A stretch of 64,000 bases of DNA from Streptomyces sp. NBC_00572 (GTDB lineage Bacteria; Actinomycetota; Actinomycetes; Streptomycetales; Streptomycetaceae). The stretch lies in the NCBI RefSeq assembly GCF_026341815.1, contig NZ_JAPENX010000001.1, positions 558,001-622,000 on the forward strand. The letters run 5' to 3'. Below, piece after piece: positions 33,069 to 41,394 of this stretch (the stretch's first letter is position 1; every line of letters starts with the position of its first letter). The notes under the pieces were generated by a model, which did not search any database, was not told where the DNA came from, and saw only the letters and a list, made by a program, of their open reading frames with translations. Both the position numbers and the translations under genes were made by a program.

Positions 33069-34610
33069 TCACTCGTCGATCGCGGACCCGAAGCGCGCGT
33101 CGACGTGCGGGCCGCCGAGGCTGCCCACGCTGTAGGTCCACGAGCCGGTGGCGGTCGGCCCGCCCGTACCGGCGGAGAAGACCCACACGTGCCCGTCCGC
33201 GGTGTTCTCCCCGGGGGCGGCGGCCAGCAGTCCGAAGCGGCCGTCGGCGTTCGGGTCGACCAGCCGGACCTGGCCGCCGAACCCGTCCCCCTTCTCCACC
33301 CCGCCGGGCACGGACGGCGAGTCCTGGGTCCAGGACCGGGCGCGGGTGCCGGTGAGGCCCCGGGCGCTGCCGCGCAGGACGGTGACCATGCCCGCGTCGG
33401 CGACGGTGCCGACGTCCTCGCCGGGCGCGCCGATCGCGAGGTCGGCGTAGCCGTCGCGGTCGGTGTCGCCGAGGGAGAGGTCGGCGCCCCAGCCGTCGCC
33501 GCGCTCGGATGCGCCCGGTACTCCCGGGGAGTTCTGGGTCCACCACTGCGGCGGGGTGCCGACGCCGGTGGCGCCCGCGAGGCCGCGCGGGCCGCCCCGG
33601 TAGACGCCGACGAGGCCGCCGGTCATGCTCTCGCCGCCGTCGTCGGGGCTGTGCGGTTCGCCGGTGACGAGGTCGTCGTAGCCGTCGCCGTCGAGGTCGC
33701 CGGAGGCGGTGACCGGGCCGCCGCGCAGGTCGCGCTGGTGGACGAGGTGGTCGCTCCGTCCGGCGAGGTACCAGGACCAGCCGTGGCCGGGTTCGGCGCC
33801 GGTGGTGACGCCGCCGATCACCAGGTCCGCGAAGCCGTTCTTGTCGTAGTCGCCGGTGGTGACGGACTTGGCGATGAGGTCCCGGAGCGGTGGCGCGGCG
33901 GCGCGCCCACCGCTCCGCGCGAGGGCGGCACGGCTCAGCGGCGCGGCGCTGTGTGTGCGGGGGCCGGTGCCGGTGCGCCCCTCGCCCGGCCGGAGGACGG
34001 CGCCGAACAGGTGCCGTTCGGCGGACCGGCGGTCGAGGGCGATGAGCTGGTCCCCGGACGTCTCGGCGGTGAACCGCGCGGCGCCGAGCGCGGAGCCGAA
34101 GCGGTTCCCGGCCACCGGGCCGAGGAGGCTCTCGACCCAGCGGCTGTCGGTGCCGACGAGTCCGCGCGGGGAGCCCCACAGGACGATCACGCCGCCGGCG
34201 TCGGCGCGGGTGCCGATGTCCTCGCCGGGGGCCCCGACCACGGCGTCGTCGTAGCCGTCGCCGTCGAGGTCGCCGGTGGCGACGGCGGCGCCGAAGGAGT
34301 CGCCGGCCTCGGCACCGCCGGGTACACCCCTGGTGTTCTGGCTGATGACCGTGGCGGCGCGGGTGTCGATGCCGTGCCGGGAGCCGTACTGGACGGTGAC
34401 GAGGCCGGCCCCGCGCCTGCCGCCGACGGTGGCGCCGGGCGCGCCGACGAGGACGTCGTCGAAGCCGTCGCCGTCGAAGTCACAGTTGCGGTCGTCGGCG
34501 CGGGTGCTGCCGGGCACCCCGGCCCAGGCGGCGGGTGCGGTCGCGATCCCCGCACCGGTGAGAAGGAGGAGGGTCGCCGCGGCGAGGGCGGCGGAACGGT
34601 GCTTGCGCAT
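33069..34610 (-). CDS. Secreted FG-GAP/integrin-like beta-propeller protein
   Basis: 513 aa. A signal peptide (RKHRSAALAAATLLLLTGAG to APAAWA near residue 31) is followed by FG-GAP repeats with calcium-binding loops: DFDGDGFDDVLVGAPG, DLDGDGYDDAVVGAPGED, DYDKNGFADLVIGG, DLDGDGYDDLVTGEP, DTDRDGYADLAIGAPGED and a weaker final copy DPNADGRFGLLAAAPGEN. Such proteins form seven-blade propellers that bind calcium and often polysaccharide or protein ligands outside the cell. The role is unknown. ATG 34610 has AGGAGA upstream. Confidence 0.88.
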   Translation of the reverse strand: MRKHRSAALAAATLLLLTGAGIATAPAAWAGVPGSTRADDRNCDFDGDGFDDVLVGAPGATVGGRRGAGLVTVQYGSRHGIDTRAATVISQNTRGVPGGAEAGDSFGAAVATGDLDGDGYDDAVVGAPGEDIGTRADAGGVIVLWGSPRGLVGTDSRWVESLLGPVAGNRFGSALGAARFTAETSGDQLIALDRRSAERHLFGAVLRPGEGRTGTGPRTHSAAPLSRAALARSGGRAAAPPLRDLIAKSVTTGDYDKNGFADLVIGGVTTGAEPGHGWSWYLAGRSDHLVHQRDLRGGPVTASGDLDGDGYDDLVTGEPHSPDDGGESMTGGLVGVYRGGPRGLAGATGVGTPPQWWTQNSPGVPGASERGDGWGADLSLGDTDRDGYADLAIGAPGEDVGTVADAGMVTVLRGSARGLTGTRARSWTQDSPSVPGGVEKGDGFGGQVRLVDPNADGRFGLLAAAPGENTADGHVWVFSAGTGGPTATGSWTYSVGSLGGPHVDARFGSAIDE

Positions 34611-34830
34611 GGAGCGTCTCCTGGAGTCGGAGGGTTCCGGGCGGCTGCGGGGGTGCGCCGGACGGGGCCCGTGCCCGGTCCGTCGTCCTGTTGGACACCT
34701 GATGTCCCTTGACGGTTGCACCGGAACGAAGATCCCTTTTGTACGGGTGGGCCAAGGGCGGGAAAGGGGTGCCTCGGTACCCTGATCGGGAGTTCCGCCC
34801 GCACCGCACCGAGTCGAAGAAGGCACCGCC

Positions 34831-35937
34831 GTGACCGTGACACATCCGCTCCTGGACCTGGCCCCGCTGACCGCCGCGCATTTCGCGTCGATCGAGCGGC
34901 GGGTGGCCGCGCTGCTCTCCACGGAGCAGGACGTGGTGATCACCCAGGGCGAGGCGCTGCTCCCCCTGGAGGGGTGCATCCGCAGTGGGGCGCGGGCCGG
35001 TTCGACCGCGCTGAACGTGGTCACGGGGCCGTACGGGCAGACCTTCGGCAACTGGCTGCGGGACTGCGGCGCGACCGTCATCGACCTGGAGGTGCCCTTC
35101 CACACGGCGGTGACGGCCGCTCAGGTGGAGCAGGCGCTCGGCGCGCACCCGGAGATCGACTTCGTGTCCCTGGTGCATGCGGAGGCGGCGACCGGCAACA
35201 CCAACCCGGTGGCGGAGATCGGTGAGGTCGTCCGGGCGCACGGCGCGTTGTTCTACCTGGACGCGGTGGCCTCGATCGGCGCCGAGCCGGTGCTGCCGGA
35301 CGCCTGGGGCGTGGACATGTGCATCATCGGCGCGCAGAAGGCGATGGGCGGGCCGGCGGGCGTGTCGGCGGTGTCGGTGAGTGCGCGCGCGTGGGAGCGG
35401 TTCGCGGCCAACCCGGCCGCGCCGCGCCGCTCGTACCTCTCCCTCCTGGACTGGAAGGAGCGCTGGATCGACGGCGGCCGGAAGACGCTGCTGCACGCTC
35501 CGGCGCAGCTGGAGATGCTGGCCCTTGAGGCCTGTGTGGAGCGGATCGAGGCGGAGGGCCTGGACCTGCTGATGGCGCGGCACGCCTCCGCGGCGGCCGC
35601 CACGCGCGCGGGTGCGCTGGCGCTGGGCGGCGGCCTGGAGCCGTATGTGCACGAGGCGAAGGACGCGGCCCCGGTCGCGACGACGCTGCGCGCGCCGGCC
35701 GGGGTGGACGCCTCGGAGCTGGTGGCGAAGGCGCTGGCCGCCGATCCGTCGCTGCCGCTGATCGCGGGTGGCGGGGCGCTGGCCAAGGAGATGATCCGGG
35801 TGAACCACTACGGGGTGGACGCGACCCCGGGCGCCGTGCAGTCCTCGCTGGCCGCCCTGGGCGCGGCGCTCGGCGAGACGGGACGCACGGTGGACCTGGA
35901 GGGCGCGCGCCGGGCGGTCACGGAGGCGTGGGCCTGA
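34831..35937 (+). CDS. Class V PLP-dependent aminotransferase
   Basis: 368 aa. Layout of the alanine-glyoxylate/pyridoxamine-pyruvate aminotransferase group: [18 protein letters not shown] near residue 63, [16 protein letters not shown] near 110, [14 protein letters not shown] (PLP-binding Asp) near 140, and the PLP lysine in [14 protein letters not shown] near 168. Substrate cannot be read from sequence. GTG 34831 has GAAGAAGG upstream. It is divergent from the FG-GAP gene across a 220-nt promoter region and ends before two tandem terminators. Confidence 0.87.
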   Translation: MTVTHPLLDLAPLTAAHFASIERRVAALLSTEQDVVITQGEALLPLEGCIRSGARAGSTALNVVTGPYGQTFGNWLRDCGATVIDLEVPFHTAVTAAQVEQALGAHPEIDFVSLVHAEAATGNTNPVAEIGEVVRAHGALFYLDAVASIGAEPVLPDAWGVDMCIIGAQKAMGGPAGVSAVSVSARAWERFAANPAAPRRSYLSLLDWKERWIDGGRKTLLHAPAQLEMLALEACVERIEAEGLDLLMARHASAAAATRAGALALGGGLEPYVHEAKDAAPVATTLRAPAGVDASELVAKALAADPSLPLIAGGGALAKEMIRVNHYGVDATPGAVQSSLAALGAALGETGRTVDLEGARRAVTEAWA

Positions 35938-35956
35938 TCCCGGTCGGCGGTACGGG

Positions 35957-35988
35957 GGAAGGGGCGGGGTTCGCACTCCGCCCCTTCC
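35957..35988. terminator. Terminator hairpin 1 after the aminotransferase gene
   Basis: Perfect 11-bp stem GGAAGGGGCGG (35957-35967) and CCGCCCCTTCC (35978-35988), 10-nt loop, 20 nt after the aminotransferase stop. It is the proximal member of a tandem pair between convergent genes. Confidence 0.8.
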
Positions 35989-36010
35989 GCCCGTGCGGCC
36001 GCGCAGGGAG

Positions 36011-36042
36011 GGGGCGGGGGTCCGGTGCCGGGCCCCCGCCCC
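36011..36042. terminator. Terminator hairpin 2 between convergent genes
   Basis: Perfect 10-bp stem GGGGCGGGGG (36011-36020) and CCCCCGCCCC (36033-36042) with a 12-nt loop that can itself pair (CCGG with CCGG). It precedes the 3' end of the minus-strand alkene reductase gene and probably serves that gene. Confidence 0.78.
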
Positions 36043-36074
36043 TACTCATGTGCGCGGGTTTCGCCTGTGCCGGC

Positions 36075-37142
36075 TCACAGCGCCGGGTAGTCGGTGTAGC
36101 CGCGGTGGTCGCCGCCGAAGAAGGTCGCGGTGTCCGGGGTGTTGTACGGGCCGCCGGCCCGCAGTCGGGCGGGCAGGTCGGGGTTGGCGAGGAAGAGCGC
36201 CCCGTAGGCGACGAGGTCGGCGGTGCCGTCCTCGATCAGCGCCAGGGCGTCGGCGCCGGTCGGTCCTTCGGTGGACGGGTTGAGGACGAAGGTGCCGGAG
36301 AAGGCCTTGCGCAGGGCGAGGGTCAGCTCGCGGACCTCGGGCGTGGGCTCCGTGACGTGCAGGTAGGCGATGCCGACGGGGTCGATCGCGGCGACGAGGG
36401 CGGGGTAGAGCTCCTCGGTGTCGGTCTCGGCGATGTCGTTGTAGGTGTTGGCCGGGGAGATCCGCAGTGCGGTGCGCTCGGGGCCGATCTCGGCGGCGAC
36501 GGCCTTGACGACCTCGACGGTGAGGCGGACGCGGTTCTCGACGGGGCCGCCCCACTCGTCGGTGCGGTGGTTGGAGCCGGTGGCGAGGAACTGCTGGAGG
36601 AGGTAGCCGTTGGCGCCGTGGATCTCGACGCCGTCGAAGCCGGCGTCGACGGCGTTGCGGGCGGCAGCGGCGAAGCCGGCGATCGTCTCCCGTATCTCGT
36701 CGGAGGTGAGCTCGCGCGGGGCGACGAAGTCGATGAGGCCGGTGCCGGCGAAGAGCTGTCCCTTCGGGGCGACGGCTGAGGGGCCGACGGGGTGGAGGCC
36801 GTCGCCGAGGACGACGGGGTGGCTGATCCGGCCGGCGTGCATCAGCTGGACGAAGATCTTTCCGCCGCGCTCGTGGACGGCGTCGGTGACCTCGCGCCAG
36901 GCGGCGATCTGTTCGGCGCTGTGCAGGCCGGGGGTGTTGGGGTAGCCCTGGCCGACGGCGGTCGGCTGGGTGCCCTCGGTGATGATGAGGCCGGCCGAGG
37001 CGCGCTGGGCGTAGTACTCGGCGACGAGCGCGGTGGGGGTGCGACTCTCGCCCTCGGCCCGGCTGCGGGTCATGGGCGCCATGGCGATGCGGTTGGCGAG
37101 CCGGGTCCCGGCGAGGTCGATGGGGTCGAAGGCGGTGGTCAT
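36075..37142 (-). CDS. Old yellow enzyme family alkene reductase (NemA-like)
   Basis: 355 aa. FMN-dependent TIM barrel reducing activated C=C bonds or nitro compounds with NAD(P)H. Family motifs: [13 protein letters not shown] near residue 17, [22 protein letters not shown] near 51, [12 protein letters not shown] near 96, [21 protein letters not shown] near 170 and [16 protein letters not shown] 37142 has AAGGGGACAGCC upstream. It is divergent from a MarR regulator with two dyad operators between them, suggesting electrophile-induced expression in the NemR/MarR manner. Confidence 0.91.
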   Translation of the reverse strand: MTTAFDPIDLAGTRLANRIAMAPMTRSRAEGESRTPTALVAEYYAQRASAGLIITEGTQPTAVGQGYPNTPGLHSAEQIAAWREVTDAVHERGGKIFVQLMHAGRISHPVVLGDGLHPVGPSAVAPKGQLFAGTGLIDFVAPRELTSDEIRETIAGFAAAARNAVDAGFDGVEIHGANGYLLQQFLATGSNHRTDEWGGPVENRVRLTVEVVKAVAAEIGPERTALRISPANTYNDIAETDTEELYPALVAAIDPVGIAYLHVTEPTPEVRELTLALRKAFSGTFVLNPSTEGPTGADALALIEDGTADLVAYGALFLANPDLPARLRAGGPYNTPDTATFFGGDHRGYTDYPAL

Positions 37143-37154
37143 GGCTGTCCCCTT

Positions 37155-37233
37155 CACAGATTTATGTGGTCGGCCAACTATCTGGTCCGGATGCCACTGT
37201 AACTCATTGATTGGCCGACCAAGGTAATCTGTG
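37155..37233. promoter_or_regulatory. Nested inverted-repeat operator between the OYE and marR genes
   Basis: Outer arms CACAGATT (37155-37162) and AATCTGTG (37226-37233) enclose inner arms TGGTCGGCCAA (37167-37177) and TTGGCCGACCA (37211-37221), with 4 nt between outer and inner arms on each side. Each inner arm is itself a near-palindrome of the form TTGGyCGrCCAA. The layout predicts two MarR dimer sites placed symmetrically over the divergent promoters. Confidence 0.82.
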
Positions 37234-37258
37234 GGGAGAGTCTTCCCGAGGAGCCCCG

Positions 37259-37768
37259 ATGCCAGGACCCGACCCCGCCTGTACCGAGCCGACCCCCTCC
37301 GCCGCCCGCGGCGGACCCGTCAGCATCGCCCTGGCCCGGGTGGCCCGGATGCACCGGATCGCCGCCGGACGCCGGCTGCGGGAGCTGGAGCTCTACCCCG
37401 GCCAGGAGATGATGATGATGCGGCTCTGGGACTGCGGACCGGTCCGCCAGTCCGAGCTGATCCAGTCCCTGGGCCTGGACGCCTCGACCGTGACCAAGAT
37501 GCTCCAGCGCCTGGAGCAGGGCGGCCACGTCCGCCGCGGCCCCGACCCGGCCGACCGGCGCGCGGTCCTCGTCGAGGCGACGGAGGAGGGGCGGGCGCTG
37601 CGCGCCGGCGTCGAGGGCGTCTGGTCGGACCTGGAGCAGGCCTCCCTGAACGGGCTCGGCCCGGAGGAGCGGGCGGAACTGGCCCGGCTCCTCGGCCTCG
37701 TGGCGGAGAACCTGCGCGAGGAGGCGGGCGAGGCGGGCGAGTGCCCGCCACCGCCGGCGAACTGCTGA
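37259..37768 (+). CDS. MarR family winged-helix transcriptional regulator
   Basis: 169 aa. After a short Pro/Gly-rich leader, helices SIALARVARMHRIAAGRRLRE lead to a winged HTH: QSELIQSLGLDASTVTKMLQ recognition region near residue 66 and the wing DPADRRAVLVEATEEG. It is divergent from the OYE gene and probably represses it and itself at the dyad sites. ATG 37259 is preceded by GAGGAG. The last residues (GECPPPPANC) include a C-terminal Cys that may be redox-sensitive; this is inference. Confidence 0.88.
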   Translation: MPGPDPACTEPTPSAARGGPVSIALARVARMHRIAAGRRLRELELYPGQEMMMMRLWDCGPVRQSELIQSLGLDASTVTKMLQRLEQGGHVRRGPDPADRRAVLVEATEEGRALRAGVEGVWSDLEQASLNGLGPEERAELARLLGLVAENLREEAGEAGECPPPPANC

Positions 37769-37830
37769 GGACAGGGCGGCCGCCGGGGGGCCTCCCCGCC
37801 TGCACCATCCCCCCTGCGGCGGTACGGGCC

Positions 37831-38889
37831 TCAGCCCGCGAGGACGTCCAGGACCCGGTCCACGTCCGCCGCCGTGTTGTACAGGTGGAAGGACGCGCGC
37901 AGGTTGCCCGCGCGGGCGGAGAGCAGGACGCCGGCCTCGCGCAGCGCCTCCGCGCGGTCCCCGAGGCCGGGGATCGCGACGACCGTCGAGTCGTCCATGA
38001 CCGGCTCGTGGCCGAGGGAGACGAGACCCGAACGGAAGCGGGCCGCGAGCCCCTTGTCGTGGGCCTCGATCCGCTCGATGCCGATCTCCTCCAGGAGCGC
38101 GAGCGAGCGGGCCGCCCCGTGGTACGAGAAGAAGGCCGCGGGCTCGTCGAACCGGCGTGCCGTACGGGCCAGTTCGCGGACCGGGCCGTAGCTGTTCACC
38201 CACAGCTCCTCGCCGGTGACCCAGTTGGCGTGGATCGCGAGGAGCGAGTCCTGCGCCTCCTCGGTGACGGTGAGGAAGGACGCCCCGCGCGGGCAGAGCA
38301 GGTACTTGTATCCGCCGGTGACGGTGTAGTCCCAGTCCCCCGCGCTCAGCGGCAGCCAGCCCGCCGACTGTGTGGCGTCGAGGAGCGTCCGGGCGCCGTG
38401 CGCGGCCGCCGCGGCACGGATCGCCGTGAAGTCGGCCGTCCGGCCGTCCGCCGACTGCACGGCGGAGAAGGCGACGAGCGCGGTCTCCGGGCGGACGGAC
38501 TCGGCGAGCCGCTCCAGGGGCACGAACCGGGTCTTGAGGTCGCCGCGGATGGTGAAGGGGGTGATGACGGAGGAGAACTCGCCCTCGGGGAAGAGGATCT
38601 CGGATCCGGCGGGCATCGACTGGGCGATCATTCCGCAGTGCACGGCGACGGAGCTGCCGACGGCGACGCGCTCGTGCGAGACGCCGGCGAGGCGGGCGAA
38701 GGCGGCGCGGGCCTCGTCGACGATGCCGAAGCTTCCGGCACCGTCGGACCGGCCGTCGGCGGTCTCCTCGGCGAGGAGCGTGACCGCCTCGATGGTCCGG
38801 CGGGGCAGCAGCCCACAGGCGGAGGTGTTGAGGTAGGTCTTCTTGGGCGCGAACTCGGCGCCGCCGAGCGGGTTTTCCAGGGGTTCCAT
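37831..38889 (-). CDS. Class V aminotransferase-fold PLP enzyme
   Basis: 352 aa. KTYLNTSACGLLPRRT at residues 17-32 is the start typical of cysteine desulfurase/kynureninase-like class V enzymes. The PLP aspartate is in TLLDATQSAGWLPL near 168 and the lysine in YTVTGGYKYLLCPRG near 192. It is a different subgroup from the other class V enzyme in this window (only fold-level likeness). Substrate unknown. Start ATG 38889; an inverted repeat lies immediately upstream. Confidence 0.83.
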   Translation of the reverse strand: MEPLENPLGGAEFAPKKTYLNTSACGLLPRRTIEAVTLLAEETADGRSDGAGSFGIVDEARAAFARLAGVSHERVAVGSSVAVHCGMIAQSMPAGSEILFPEGEFSSVITPFTIRGDLKTRFVPLERLAESVRPETALVAFSAVQSADGRTADFTAIRAAAAAHGARTLLDATQSAGWLPLSAGDWDYTVTGGYKYLLCPRGASFLTVTEEAQDSLLAIHANWVTGEELWVNSYGPVRELARTARRFDEPAAFFSYHGAARSLALLEEIGIERIEAHDKGLAARFRSGLVSLGHEPVMDDSTVVAIPGLGDRAEALREAGVLLSARAGNLRASFHLYNTAADVDRVLDVLAG

Positions 38890-38904
38890 GACCTCAGCCT
38901 GGAT

Positions 38905-38943
38905 TCCCCACGATCACCCGTCAATCGCCTTTGATCGTGGGGA
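38905..38943. promoter_or_regulatory. 12-bp inverted repeat upstream of the PLP enzyme gene
   Basis: TCCCCACGATCA (38905-38916) and TGATCGTGGGGA (38932-38943) form a perfect dyad (one more T/A pair outside) with a 15-nt spacer, 16 to 54 nt before the start codon on the minus strand. It can be an operator for an unknown regulator or a terminator of the upstream DsbA-type gene; position close to the start favours an operator. Confidence 0.6.
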
Positions 38944-39015
38944 AAACCCAAGCCTGTCTTATCGCCGCAGGTGGGCGGGGGTGCGGGTGATGGGCCGACG
39001 TCCGGAGACGGGCCC

Positions 39016-39723
39016 TCAGGCCCCCGGTACCTCGCAGCTGCCGTCGGTGTCGCAGGCCGCCGCGTCCCCGCCGATCGGCTGGAGGACCCGGCCCTGCCAG
39101 GCCTGCTCCAGGGCCTGGGTGAAGACCTCGGCGGGCTGGCCGCCGGAGATGCCGTAGCGGCGGTCGAGGACGAAGAAGGGCACGCCGTTCGCACCGAGTT
39201 CGGCGGCCTCGCGCTCGTCCTCGCGTACGGCCTCGGCGTAGGCGGAGTCGTCGGCGAGGACGGCCCGCACCTCGGCCTCGTCGAGGCCGGCCTCGACACC
39301 GAGCGTCACCAGGGTCTCCGCGTCGAAGACCGAGCGCTCCTCGGCGAAGTTGGCGCGGTAGGCCAGGTCCAGGAGCTCGTTCTGACGCCCGCGGTCCTTG
39401 GCGAGGTGGAGCAGCCGGTGGATGTCGAAGGTGTTGCCGTGGTCGCGGCCCTCGGTGCGGTAGCCGAGGCCCTCGGAGTGCGCGTTGGAGGCGACGTGGG
39501 CCTCCATGGCACGCGCCTCGTCGAGGGTGCGGCCGTACTTCTTGGCGAGCATCTCCAGGACGGGGCCGGTGTCGCTCTTGGCGCGGTTCGGGTCGAGCTC
39601 GAAGGAGCGGTGCACGACCTCGATGTCGTCGCGGTGGGCGAAGGCCGCGAGCCCCTTCTCGAAGCGTGCCTTGCCGATGTAGCACCAGGGGCAGGCGATG
39701 TCGCTCCAGATCTCGACGCGCAT
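39016..39723 (-). CDS. DsbA family (FrnE-like) oxidoreductase
   Basis: 235 aa, no signal peptide, so cytoplasmic. The thioredoxin-fold active site is SDIACPWCYIGKARFEKGL at residues 7-25, with the CPWC dithiol. The helical insert and cis-Pro region NGVPFFVLDRRYGISGGQP near 186 match FrnE/2-hydroxychromene-2-carboxylate isomerase-type DsbA proteins. Two more Cys lie at the end (CDTDGSCEVPG), as in FrnE. Likely thiol-disulfide exchange in oxidative stress. ATG 39723 has GGAGAG upstream. Confidence 0.88.
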   Translation of the reverse strand: MRVEIWSDIACPWCYIGKARFEKGLAAFAHRDDIEVVHRSFELDPNRAKSDTGPVLEMLAKKYGRTLDEARAMEAHVASNAHSEGLGYRTEGRDHGNTFDIHRLLHLAKDRGRQNELLDLAYRANFAEERSVFDAETLVTLGVEAGLDEAEVRAVLADDSAYAEAVREDEREAAELGANGVPFFVLDRRYGISGGQPAEVFTQALEQAWQGRVLQPIGGDAAACDTDGSCEVPGA

Positions 39724-39786
39724 GTGACTTCTCTCCGAGGGTTGCCGATGGGGTGTTCGTCCTGGGAACGCCCCCACCGGTCCGGA

Positions 39787-40263
39787 TCATTCCGTTTCCG
39801 GCCCCAGTGTGAGCCGGAGCACGAGGTGATCGCCGTCGCGCGGGGTCTCCGGGTCGGGGGTCCAGCCGTGGGCGGCGTAGAAGGCCTGGGCGCGCTCGTT
39901 CTTGTCGAAGACCTCCAGGCGGGCCGTGGTCACCCCGGCGGCGCGCCAGTTCTCCACGCAGGCCGCGTGGAGCCCGGCTCCGATGCCCGCGCGCCAGCGG
40001 GCGGGCAGGACGTGGAGCTGGGTGAGGTGCATGAGGCCGTCCCGCTCGCCGTACGCGGCGATGCCCGCGAGCTCCCCGTCGCGTACGGCGCAGAGGACCG
40101 CCCCGCGGTCGATGGCGCCCGCCCAGCCCTTACGGGCGCGGGCGACCTCCTCGGGGCCGAGGAAGTCGGCGTCGGGGAGGTGGCCACGGTAGTAGGTGGC
40201 GCGGGCCTCGGTGTGGAGGGCGACGACGGCGTCGAGATCGGCGGCGGTGGCGAGTCTGATCAT
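39787..40263 (-). CDS. GNAT family N-acetyltransferase
   Basis: 158 aa. The acetyl-CoA-binding motif region LHVLPARWRAGIGAGLHAACVENWRAAG lies near residues 85-112 (R-x-x-G-I-G-A core), followed by ARLEVFDKNERAQAFYAAHGW, a standard GNAT C-terminal half. Target is unknown. It starts 6 nt after the GlxA-type regulator gene stop, so the two are probably one transcript. Confidence 0.85.
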   Translation of the reverse strand: MIRLATAADLDAVVALHTEARATYYRGHLPDADFLGPEEVARARKGWAGAIDRGAVLCAVRDGELAGIAAYGERDGLMHLTQLHVLPARWRAGIGAGLHAACVENWRAAGVTTARLEVFDKNERAQAFYAAHGWTPDPETPRDGDHLVLRLTLGPETE

Positions 40264-40269
40264 GACTCT

Positions 40270-41322
40270 TCAGGACGTGCGGGAGGGTGGGACGGTTCCG
40301 GACCCGGCAGGTGCCGTCGCATGGCCGGCGGAGGACATGTGACCGGAGGAGGACGCGTGGCCGAAGGAGGAGCGGTACGCGCTCGGGGTGAGGCCCGTGC
40401 GGCGCAGCAGGTGCTGCCGCAGGGAGTCCGCCGTGCCGAGGCCGCTGGCGCGGGCCACCCCGTCCATGGCGAGCGAGGTGGTCTCCAGGAGCTCCTTGGC
40501 CCGCTCCACGCGCTGGTGCAGCAGCCACTGGAGCGGGCTGACGCCGGTCTCGGCGTGGAAGCGGCGGGAGAGGGTGCGGACGGAGACCCCGGCGTGCCGG
40601 GCGAGGTCGCCGAGGCCGAGCGGTTCGTCGAGGTGTTCCATGGCCCACGCGCGTGTGTCGGCGAACGAGGCCCCTCGCTCGGGCGGCAGCGGGGTCTGCG
40701 TGAACTGGGCCTGGCCCCCGGGGCGTACCGGCGCGACGAGGGCGAGCCGGGCGACGGTGTTGGCGACGGCGGCGCCGTGGTCGGTGCGGATGACGTGCAG
40801 GCAGAGGTCGATGCCCGCCGCGTATCCGGAGGAGGTGAGCACGGGCCCGTCCTGGACGAACAGGACGTCGTCCTGGAGGTCGACGGCGGGGTGGCGGGCG
40901 GCGAGCAGCGAGCGGTACGCCCAGTACGTCGTGGCGGCCCGGCCGTCGAGCAGCCCGGCCTCGGCGAGCGCGAAGGCGCCGGTGCAGATGGAGGCGATGC
41001 GCTTGCCCGCGGCGGCCGCGGCGCGCAGCGCGTCGAGGATCCGCGGGTCGGGGTCGGCGGAGGAGCCGCCGCCCGCGAGGACCACGGTGTCGGCCTCCTC
41101 CACCGCGTCGAGGCCGCGCGGGACGAGCAGGTCCAGGCCTCCGGCGGTGGTGACGGGCCCGGGGTCGGGGGCGCAGATGACCGTCTCGTACCCGGGTGCG
41201 CCGTCGATCTCGACCTTGCCGAACAGCATCTCGGGGATGGCCAGGTTGAACATCGAGACGGGCGGGGCGGCGATCACGGCGACGCGTCGGACGCGGGACG
41301 GGGGTGCGGACTCGGCTGTCAT
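40270..41322 (-). CDS. GlxA family transcriptional regulator (DJ-1/PfpI domain plus AraC HTH)
   Basis: 350 aa. The N-terminal domain (VRRVAVIAAPPVSMFNLAIP to residue about 195) is DJ-1/PfpI-like with the nucleophile-elbow Cys in SICTGAFALAEAGLLDG near 121. The C-terminal AraC domain holds two HTHs, LGLGDLARHAGVSVRTLSRRF near 246 and GVARASGLGTADSLRQHLLR near 294. The end is Ser/Gly/His-rich (GHASSSGHMSSAGHA). It is divergent from an MFS exporter gene, 72 nt apart, and is a candidate regulator of it. ATG 41322 has GGAGG upstream. Confidence 0.88.
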   Translation of the reverse strand: MTAESAPPSRVRRVAVIAAPPVSMFNLAIPEMLFGKVEIDGAPGYETVICAPDPGPVTTAGGLDLLVPRGLDAVEEADTVVLAGGGSSADPDPRILDALRAAAAAGKRIASICTGAFALAEAGLLDGRAATTYWAYRSLLAARHPAVDLQDDVLFVQDGPVLTSSGYAAGIDLCLHVIRTDHGAAVANTVARLALVAPVRPGGQAQFTQTPLPPERGASFADTRAWAMEHLDEPLGLGDLARHAGVSVRTLSRRFHAETGVSPLQWLLHQRVERAKELLETTSLAMDGVARASGLGTADSLRQHLLRRTGLTPSAYRSSFGHASSSGHMSSAGHATAPAGSGTVPPSRTS

Positions 41323-41394
41323 CTGGCCAGAACCTCCGGGCATATGGCATTCGGGCCACTACTGTACGGCTCCGCCGATCATGAAGCTGGAGGC

